Assembly (NCBI GenBank): GCA_017444325.1
Contig: JAFSWV010000142.1
Coordinates: 1-5,849, forward strand
Direction of reading: 5' to 3'
DNA: 5,849 nucleotides
Source: a bacterium
Lineage (GTDB): Bacteria; Auribacterota; UBA3054
In this document: one piece after another, positions 1 to 3,939 of the stretch
Position numbering within the stretch: position 1 is the stretch's first letter
Layout of the letters: each line of letters starts with the position of its first letter
Translations under genes and position numbers: made by a program
The notes under the pieces: generated by a model
Told to the model about the DNA's origin: nothing
The model's input: the letters and a program-made list of their open reading frames with translations, nothing else
The model's database searches: none

Positions 1-242
1 ATGCGGAAGGTGTTCAGCGCGGAGAAGAGCCAGCAGCGGCCGCTGCCTTTCTGGTTCGTGATGGCAGGCGTCTTGATGTAGTCGGAGAAGACGCGCCTGG
101 GGGATTTGATGACGTCCCAGTTGGTCACGGCGGCGCGGGGGCCGCTCTTCGTGACGGCGTTCATCGCGAGCTTGTTCTTCGGGCATTTGGAAAAGTCTTT
201 GGCTAGCTTGCCAAGGTATTCCTTGTTCAGTTCTTTGTTCAT
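1..242 (-). CDS. pepC: Aminopeptidase C / bleomycin hydrolase family cysteine peptidase, N-terminal part (runs off left edge)
   Basis: This is the first 80 codons of a C1B-family (papain-fold) cysteine aminopeptidase, cut by the left window edge. The translation begins MNKELNKEYLGKLAKDF and reaches ITNQKGSGRCWLFSALNTFR at residues 61-80. This is the family's active-site signature, with the predicted oxyanion-hole Gln at 64 and the nucleophilic Cys at 70. The catalytic His and Asn lie beyond the edge and cannot be checked. Known members are cytoplasmic hexamers that trim N-terminal residues from peptides, and no signal peptide is seen here. The ATG at 240-242 is chosen because AAGGAGAA sits directly upstream at ideal spacing. 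The gene is probably transcribed alone from the spacer at 243-329. Family assignment is secure; the exact substrate is not. Confidence 0.93.
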   Translation of the reverse strand, partial: MNKELNKEYLGKLAKDFSKCPKNKLAMNAVTKSGPRAAVTNWDVIKSPRRVFSDYIKTPAITNQKGSGRCWLFSALNTFR

Positions 243-243
243 G

Positions 244-251
244 TTTCTCCT
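244..251 (-). promoter_or_regulatory. Shine-Dalgarno site of pepC
   Basis: On the minus strand the bases before the ATG read AAGGAGAA followed by AC, a near-perfect anti-16S match a few bases from the start codon. It fixes the pepC start and shows that this organism does use Shine-Dalgarno initiation, which makes the lack of such a site before hisD and tgt more notable. Confidence 0.85.
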
Positions 252-267
252 TAATATGTTTGGGTTA

Positions 268-295
268 TTTATAAGCTTTTTGGTTTGAATTTAAA
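268..295 (-). promoter_or_regulatory. Possible sigma70-type promoter of pepC
   Basis: Reading the minus strand, TTTAAA (290-295) is followed after 16 nt by TATAAA (268-273). This predicts a transcript start near 261 and a leader of roughly 19 nt that contains the strong Shine-Dalgarno site. The -10 box is good and the -35 box is poor. The call rests on position and the hexamers only. It overlaps the oppositely directed tRNA promoter. Confidence 0.35.
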
Positions 296-313
296 CGGGG
301 CTTTTAGTAGAAT
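285..313 (+). promoter_or_regulatory. Sigma70-type promoter of the tRNA-Val gene
   Basis: TTGAAT (285-290) and TAGAAT (308-313) are separated by exactly 17 nt. Each differs from consensus by few bases (TTGACA and TATAAT). The predicted transcript start is near 320, about 10 nt before the mature tRNA 5' end at 330, leaving a short leader for RNase P to remove. The spacing and position make this the best-supported promoter in the window. Confidence 0.7.
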
Positions 314-329
314 TACAGCAATTGAGTCG

Positions 330-406
330 GGGCGTTTAGCTCAGTTGGTTAGAGCGCTACCCTTACAAGGTAGAAGTCACTGGTTCGAGTCCAGTAACGC
401 CCACCA
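330..406 (+). tRNA. tRNA-Val (anticodon UAC), CCA encoded
   Basis: A complete cloverleaf can be drawn by hand. The acceptor stem GGGCGTT (330-336) pairs with AACGCCC (396-402). The D stem GCTC pairs with GAGC (339-342 and 352-355). The anticodon stem CTACC pairs with GGTAG (357-361 and 369-373), with loop CTTACAA and anticodon TAC at 364-366. The T stem ACTGG pairs with CCAGT around TTCGAGT. The discriminator base is A (403), and CCA is encoded at 404-406. UAC reads GUA and, by wobble, other GUN valine codons. All stems are fully paired, so it looks functional. It is the only plus-strand gene in the window, and it ends one base before the def stop codon. Confidence 0.97.
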
Positions 407-407
407 T

Positions 408-899
408 CTAAAGTTCCTCCCTCTCCTTCATCACTCTTAGCTGCTGCGCCGGATCCAGCCTGTCGAGGAACAGTATCCCGTCCAGATGATCCGTTTCGTG
501 CTGCAGCACTACGCTTAAGACTCCGCCTTCGGATTCTATCTCAACCGGCTCGCCGGCTTCGTTGTACCCTTTGGCAAGGACGTGCGCGCTTCTTACCACT
601 TCGCCCCAAAGCCCCGGGCAAGAAAGGCAGCCTTCATCGCCTCTGATCTCCCCGCTCAATTCCGAAAGTTCCGGATTGATCAGGACCTGCGGTTTTCTTC
701 TCTTCGTAGTCCTCGGGTCGAAAACGATGATCCTAAGATCGCTTCCGACTTGCGGCGCCGCCAAGCCTACGCCGTTTTTGTAATACATCGTCTCGATCAT
801 GTCGGCGATGAGCTTTTTTATGGCCGGCGTTATTTTCGTGACGGGCTTGCAGATCACTCTCAGCCTTTCGTCGCCTTCGGTCAGGACTTTCAGTTTCAT
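408..899 (-). CDS. def: Peptide deformylase, type I
   Basis: A 163-residue metalloenzyme, of normal length, that removes the formyl group from the initiator Met of nascent proteins at the ribosome. All three family motifs are intact: GVGLAAPQ at 43-50 (Gln50 stabilises the transition state), EGCLS at 89-93 (metal ligand Cys91) and QHETDHLDG at 133-141 (metal ligands His134 and His138, catalytic Glu135). The ATG at 897-899 overlaps the hisD stop codon in an ATGA arrangement, and AGGAAGGAAAA lies just upstream inside hisD. The gene is therefore probably co-transcribed and translationally coupled with hisD. Def is often followed by fmt (Met-tRNA formyltransferase); here it is followed instead by a convergent tRNA gene, so fmt must lie elsewhere if present. 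The TAG stop leaves one base before the tRNA, and no intrinsic terminator is visible. Confidence 0.97.
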   Translation of the reverse strand: MKLKVLTEGDERLRVICKPVTKITPAIKKLIADMIETMYYKNGVGLAAPQVGSDLRIIVFDPRTTKRRKPQVLINPELSELSGEIRGDEGCLSCPGLWGEVVRSAHVLAKGYNEAGEPVEIESEGGVLSVVLQHETDHLDGILFLDRLDPAQQLRVMKEREEL

Positions 900-2167
900 T
901 TTTCCTTCCTGACGGTGGAAGTGAAGCCGTGGGCCGGAAGCTCCTCGTAGCGGGAGAACGTTTCCATCGTTCCGGACATGTTCTTAAAGCCTTCCTTGTC
1001 CGCTTTCATAACGCTCATGCGCTTGATGAAAGTGGCGGTGGAAAGACCGCTCATGAAAGCCGCCGCCGCGCCGGTCGGCAGGACGTGGCTCGGCCCGAAA
1101 GCGAAGTCGCCCATCGGCACGGGCGTCCATTTGCCAAGGAAAACAGCGCCGGCATTCTTGATCAGGGCAAGGACTTTCTCGTCGTTTTCCGTAATGATCT
1201 GCAGATGCTCGGGAGCGATGGCGTTGGATATGGCCGCGGCTTCCTTAAGGTCCTTTACGACCACGGCGTTCATATTCTCCAAGCCTTCTTTCTCGACGGC
1301 TCCCGCCAGCTCTTTTTTGTTGAGAGCGGAAACTTCGGCAAAGATCTTTTCAGCCATTTTCTTGGAAGTCGTCACGATGTAAGTCCTGCTGCCGTGATGC
1401 TCAGCCTGCGACATGATGTCGGCGGCGACGATCCTCGGCTCAGCGCTTTCATCGGCGATGATCAGGCTTTCGCTGGGGCCCGCGATAAGATCGACGTTCA
1501 CGGCGCCGAAAAGCTGGCGCTTCATTTCCGTAACGGCCGCGCTGCCCGGGCCCGCTATCACATCGACTTTCGGAATGGCCCTGGTGCCTAAGCACATGGC
1601 CGCGACCAAAGAGGGGCCGTGACCGCGGTAGAGTTCCGTAACGTTCAAAATCTTGCAGGCCGCCAGGATCCCGGGATTGACCTTTCCCTCGCTGTTGCAA
1701 GGCGTAGCCAGACAGATGCTTTTGACGCCCGCGACCTGGGCCGGGATGACGCTCATCAAAACGCTGGAGACAAGAGGCGCGGTGCCGGCGGGAACATAGA
1801 CGCCCGCTCTATCGACCGGACGGTAAACTTCGCCGAATTCTCCGCCGAAGGGGCCCTTGGTTTTCCAGGGCGAGCGCAGCTGCTTCTCATGGAAGGCGCG
1901 GATGCTCTCGGCGGAACTGAGAATAGCCTTCTCAAGGTCGGGCGGGCATTTCGCGTTCTCTATCTCCCTCTTGCTGACTTTCAGCTTGCTGGGACTCAGT
2001 TCGCATTTGTCGAACTGGGCGGTGTATTCGCAGATCGCCGCGTCGCCTTCCTTTATCACGCTCTTTATGATCGAGCTTACGATCTCTTTCAATTTTTGGG
2101 AAGGCCTGCTGCCTTTGCGCTCTTTAAGGAGCTCTTCCAGGGCCTCTTTAGTCTCTATGATCTTCAT
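896..2167 (-). CDS. hisD: Histidinol dehydrogenase (with altered predicted NAD-contact residues)
   Basis: A 423-residue protein, close to the family's usual 420-440, that aligns along its whole length with HisD. HisD performs the last two oxidations of histidine synthesis, L-histidinol to L-histidine, using two NAD+ and zinc. By alignment from memory with the E. coli enzyme, the zinc and substrate residues are kept: Ser232 (AGPSE), Gln254 and His257 (SQAEH), the catalytic pair Glu320-His321 (APEH), Asp354 (MGDF), His361, Glu408 and His413 (EELPAH). Tyr124 (VYVPAG) is also kept. Two predicted NAD contacts differ: the usual GGAQA segment reads GHGPS (183-186 region, Gln to Ser186), and GPGN reads GPGS (Asn to Ser209). 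No other his gene is in the window. The ATG at 2165-2167 has no Shine-Dalgarno site but is the only sensible start. A HisD-like dehydrogenase with another substrate is possible but less likely given the intact substrate residues. Confidence 0.92.
   Translation of the reverse strand: MKIIETKEALEELLKERKGSRPSQKLKEIVSSIIKSVIKEGDAAICEYTAQFDKCELSPSKLKVSKREIENAKCPPDLEKAILSSAESIRAFHEKQLRSPWKTKGPFGGEFGEVYRPVDRAGVYVPAGTAPLVSSVLMSVIPAQVAGVKSICLATPCNSEGKVNPGILAACKILNVTELYRGHGPSLVAAMCLGTRAIPKVDVIAGPGSAAVTEMKRQLFGAVNVDLIAGPSESLIIADESAEPRIVAADIMSQAEHHGSRTYIVTTSKKMAEKIFAEVSALNKKELAGAVEKEGLENMNAVVVKDLKEAAAISNAIAPEHLQIITENDEKVLALIKNAGAVFLGKWTPVPMGDFAFGPSHVLPTGAAAAFMSGLSTATFIKRMSVMKADKEGFKNMSGTMETFSRYEELPAHGFTSTVRKEK
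902..909 (-). promoter_or_regulatory. Shine-Dalgarno site of def inside the hisD 3' end
   Basis: The minus strand reads AGGAAGGAAAA immediately before the def ATG, within the last codons of hisD. The purine-rich GGAAGG core at suitable spacing supports the ATG at 899. Together with the ATGA overlap, it supports re-initiation or coupled translation of def after hisD. Confidence 0.6.
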
Positions 2168-2194
2168 GAATTTAAATGGAAAATTATTTTCATC

Positions 2195-2203
2195 ATTATA
2201 TCA
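2195..2203 (-). promoter_or_regulatory. Extended -10 promoter of the hisD-def unit
   Basis: The minus strand carries TGATATAAT, a perfect TATAAT hexamer (2195-2200) preceded by the TGn extension (2201-2203). No convincing -35 box lies 16-18 nt upstream, inside the smpB tail, which fits an extended -10 promoter. The predicted transcript start is near 2188, giving a leader of about 21 nt before hisD that is AT-rich and lacks a Shine-Dalgarno site. No terminator hairpin is seen between smpB and this site, so hisD may also receive read-through from tgt-smpB. Confidence 0.55.
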
Positions 2204-2213
2204 AAAGGCGCTT

Positions 2214-2693
2214 CTACCTACGCTTCGCTTTCTCAAAGGAAAGCTCCGCTTCCTTTTTGACAGCCTTCTCTTTCAGGGCCGCGCTCTTGTCGTAACTGTG
2301 CTTGCCTTCGCAAAGCCCGAGTTCGACTTTCACTTTGCCTCTCTTCAGGTAGAGTTTCAGGGGAATAAGCGTCAGGCCTTTCCGCTCGATCTTCTGGCTT
2401 AAGCGAATGATCTCGTTACGGTGCATAAGGAGCTTTCTGTTCCTCTCCGGATCGTGGTTGAAGCGGTTGCCCTTGTCGTACTCGTTGATGCGTGAGCCTA
2501 TCATCACAAGCTCTCCCTTAACGGGCTTGCAGTAAGCTTCCTGGATGCTCCCCTGCCTTTCCCTCAAGGCTTTCACTTCCGTTCCCACGAGCGCCAGCCC
2601 GGCTTCGTAAGTTTCTATGATGTGGTAGTCGTAGTGCGCCTTGCGGTTCTGGACCAACACTGGCGAGGCATTCTTTTCTTCTTTCTTAGCCAT
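2214..2693 (-). CDS. smpB: SsrA-binding protein SmpB
   Basis: A 159-residue tmRNA-binding protein of normal length (E. coli SmpB has 160). It brings tmRNA to stalled ribosomes in trans-translation. Family segments are clear: QNRKAHYDYHI near the N-terminus, GTEVKALRERQGSI (37-50), NHDPERNRKLLMHRNEI (79-95), KGLTLIPLKLYLKRGKVKVELGLCEGK (105-131) and a basic C-terminal tail. The conserved GKK..DKR element before the tail reads GKHSYDKS (130-137), so the usual Arg of DKR is Ser137. The ATG at 2691-2693 (MAKKEEKN) is chosen because SmpB homology starts there. An in-frame start 20 codons upstream would add only residues read from inside tgt. The gene overlaps the tgt stop by 8 nt, implying coupled translation. 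No tmRNA (ssrA) gene is recognisable in the window. Confidence 0.96.
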   Translation of the reverse strand: MAKKEEKNASPVLVQNRKAHYDYHIIETYEAGLALVGTEVKALRERQGSIQEAYCKPVKGELVMIGSRINEYDKGNRFNHDPERNRKLLMHRNEIIRLSQKIERKGLTLIPLKLYLKRGKVKVELGLCEGKHSYDKSAALKEKAVKKEAELSFEKAKRR

Positions 2694-3831
2694 TTTCGCC
2701 CCGCTTCCTGGTTTCCAAAAATTCCGCAGCGAATTCTTTGAATCTATCCTCAAAGATCGCTTCGCGCATCTTTCGCATCAAGCCGAGATAGAAATAGAGA
2801 TTGTGCACGGTAAGGTAATAGCCAGCCAGCGATTCGCCGACGTTGAAGAGATGCCTCAAGTACGCTCTCGAATAGCGCTGGCAGACGGGGCATGAGCACC
2901 CCTCTTCCAGGGGCTTTTCGTCCAGGGCGTAGCGCCCGGCTTTCACCGGCACGTTGCCGTAAGTCGTAAAGGCCGTGCCGTTCCTGGCGTTCCTGGTCGG
3001 CATCACGCAGTCGAACATATCTATGCCCGCCATCACGCAGTTCACAAGATCTTCCGGCGTTCCCACGCCCATCAGGTAGCGCGGCTTGTCAATTGGCATA
3101 TGTCCGCCGCACAAAAAAGAGCAGACGCGGTACATTTCCTCCGGCGGTTCTCCGACCGCCAATCCTCCGATGGCCAGGCCCGGCAGATCGTACTCCATGA
3201 TCCCTTCCAGACAGCGCCGCCTTTCGTCGTCAAGAACTCCGCCCTGCACGATGCCGAACAAGAGCTGGCGGGGAAAATCTCCGCCCTCTTTCTCATTGAA
3301 TTCCTTGTTCGACTCATAGCATATCTTCAGCCAGCGCAGCGTTCTGTTGACGGCCTTCTCTATATCCTTTCTCTCCGACAAAGCCGGCGGGCATTCGTCG
3401 AACGCCATGGCGATGTCGGATCCCAGGACTTGCTGCATCTGCATTGATTCCTTAGGACCCAAAGACATCTTCTGTCCGTCGATGTGGCTCTTGAAGGCCA
3501 CGCCTTCCTCGCTTATGTCGCGCAAACTGGCCAGGCTGTAAACCTGAAACCCGCCGCTGTCGGTAAGGATCGATCTGTCCCAGGACATGAACTTGTGCAG
3601 GCCGCCAAGCTGCGCCATCGCCTCGATCCCCGGCCGCGTCATCAGATGATACGTGTTGCCAAGGATGATGTCGGCGCCCAAAGATTCCAGGACGGAATTC
3701 GGAATGGCTTTGACAGCCGCCCTCGTTCCGACCGGCATGAAGCGTGGAGTCGTGAACGTCCCGTGGGCCGTTCTGACGATCCCCGCCCTGGCGCCGCATT
3801 GCGCGTCCTTATGTTCCAACTTATAAATCAT
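2686..3831 (-). CDS. tgt: tRNA-guanine transglycosylase (queuine/preQ1 type)
   Basis: A 381-residue enzyme, of normal length for bacterial TGT, that replaces G34 of GUN-anticodon tRNAs (Asp, Asn, His, Tyr) with preQ1 on the way to queuosine. Active-site and binding residues are visible: Asp91 in TDSGGFQVYS, Asp145 in AFDECPP, the FGIVQGG and GGLAVGE segments, and nucleophile Asp274 in MFDCVMPTR. The zinc site is Cys312, Cys314 and Cys317 (CSCPVC) with His343 (TVHNL), keeping the 31-residue spacing of the family. The start is set at 3829-3831 (MIYKLEHKDAQCGARAG), where family homology begins. An ATG eight codons upstream would place the TATAAT promoter inside the coding region and adds non-homologous residues. 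The gene heads a two-gene unit with smpB. The often-linked queA, yajC and secDF are absent here. Confidence 0.96.
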   Translation of the reverse strand: MIYKLEHKDAQCGARAGIVRTAHGTFTTPRFMPVGTRAAVKAIPNSVLESLGADIILGNTYHLMTRPGIEAMAQLGGLHKFMSWDRSILTDSGGFQVYSLASLRDISEEGVAFKSHIDGQKMSLGPKESMQMQQVLGSDIAMAFDECPPALSERKDIEKAVNRTLRWLKICYESNKEFNEKEGGDFPRQLLFGIVQGGVLDDERRRCLEGIMEYDLPGLAIGGLAVGEPPEEMYRVCSFLCGGHMPIDKPRYLMGVGTPEDLVNCVMAGIDMFDCVMPTRNARNGTAFTTYGNVPVKAGRYALDEKPLEEGCSCPVCQRYSRAYLRHLFNVGESLAGYYLTVHNLYFYLGLMRKMREAIFEDRFKEFAAEFLETRKRGENG

Positions 3832-3837
3832 ATTTTT

Positions 3838-3843
3838 ATTATA
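3838..3843 (-). promoter_or_regulatory. -10 box of tgt, placing transcription start at the ATG
   Basis: The minus strand reads TATAAT, then six bases (AAAAAT), then the tgt ATG at 3831. With normal spacing, transcription would begin at or within a base or two of the A of the ATG, giving a leaderless mRNA. The candidate -35 at 17 nt spacing is only CTGTTG (3861-3866), which overlaps the repeat cluster. No Shine-Dalgarno site precedes the start. Confidence 0.5.
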
Positions 3844-3860
3844 CAAAATCCCCAACTGAC

Positions 3861-3933
3861 CAACAGCTTATCCCCTGTTTTCTCCGACCTTTTTCAACAC
3901 TTATCCCGACCTTTTCAACAAGTTGTTCACAAC
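3861..3933. repeat. Cluster of repeated CAACA-n-TTATCC motifs, DnaA-box-like, between the ABC exporter and tgt
   Basis: Three related units are visible on the plus strand: CAACAGCTTATCCCC (3861-3875), CAACACTTATCCCG (3895-3908) and CAACAAGTTGTTCAC (3916-3930). The last two are each preceded by CCGACC and a run of T (3884 and 3906), a 22-nt direct repeat. Several 9-mers lie one or two mismatches from the DnaA box TTWTNCACA: TTATCCCCT, TTTTCAACA (twice), TTATCCCGA and TTGTTCACA. The right end holds an inverted repeat, GTTGT-TC-ACAAC (3922-3933). An AT-rich tract (about 3820-3848) adjoins. The repetition is real; whether it is bound by DnaA or another regulator of tgt is unknown. No U-tract terminator is seen. 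Confidence 0.5.
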
Positions 3934-3939
3934 CTGTCT

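Noticed and set aside
106..288. A 60-codon plus-strand open frame with a hydrophobic C-terminal half, resembling a small membrane protein.
   Set aside because: It is antisense to the pepC start and Shine-Dalgarno site. The hydrophobic part comes from the AT-rich promoter spacer, and no ribosome-binding site precedes it.
2164..2193. Nine-codon reading frame (MKIIFHLNS) just upstream of hisD, with one His codon and its TGA overlapping the hisD ATG; a possible his leader peptide.
   Set aside because: Only one His codon, no Shine-Dalgarno site, no attenuator hairpins, and its ATG lies upstream of the predicted transcript start. Chance in an AT-rich spacer is the simpler reading.
582..2260. Long plus-strand open frames opposite def and hisD (582-950, 929-1591, 1619-2260).
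   Set aside because: They lie antisense to well-supported genes, show low-complexity Arg/Ala/Gly-rich translations without recognisable domains, and arise from the codon bias of the real strand.
2214..2753. Longer smpB with an upstream start adding 20 residues (MRIDSKNSLRNFW).
   Set aside because: The extension is read out of frame from inside the conserved tgt C-terminus and matches nothing in SmpB. MAKKEEKN at 2693 matches the usual family start.
3917..3933. Inverted repeats (AACAA-G-TTGTT and GTTGT-TC-ACAAC) considered as an intrinsic terminator of the ABC exporter.
   Set aside because: The stems are short and AT-rich and are not followed by a run of T on the minus strand. They fit the repeat cluster better than a terminator.
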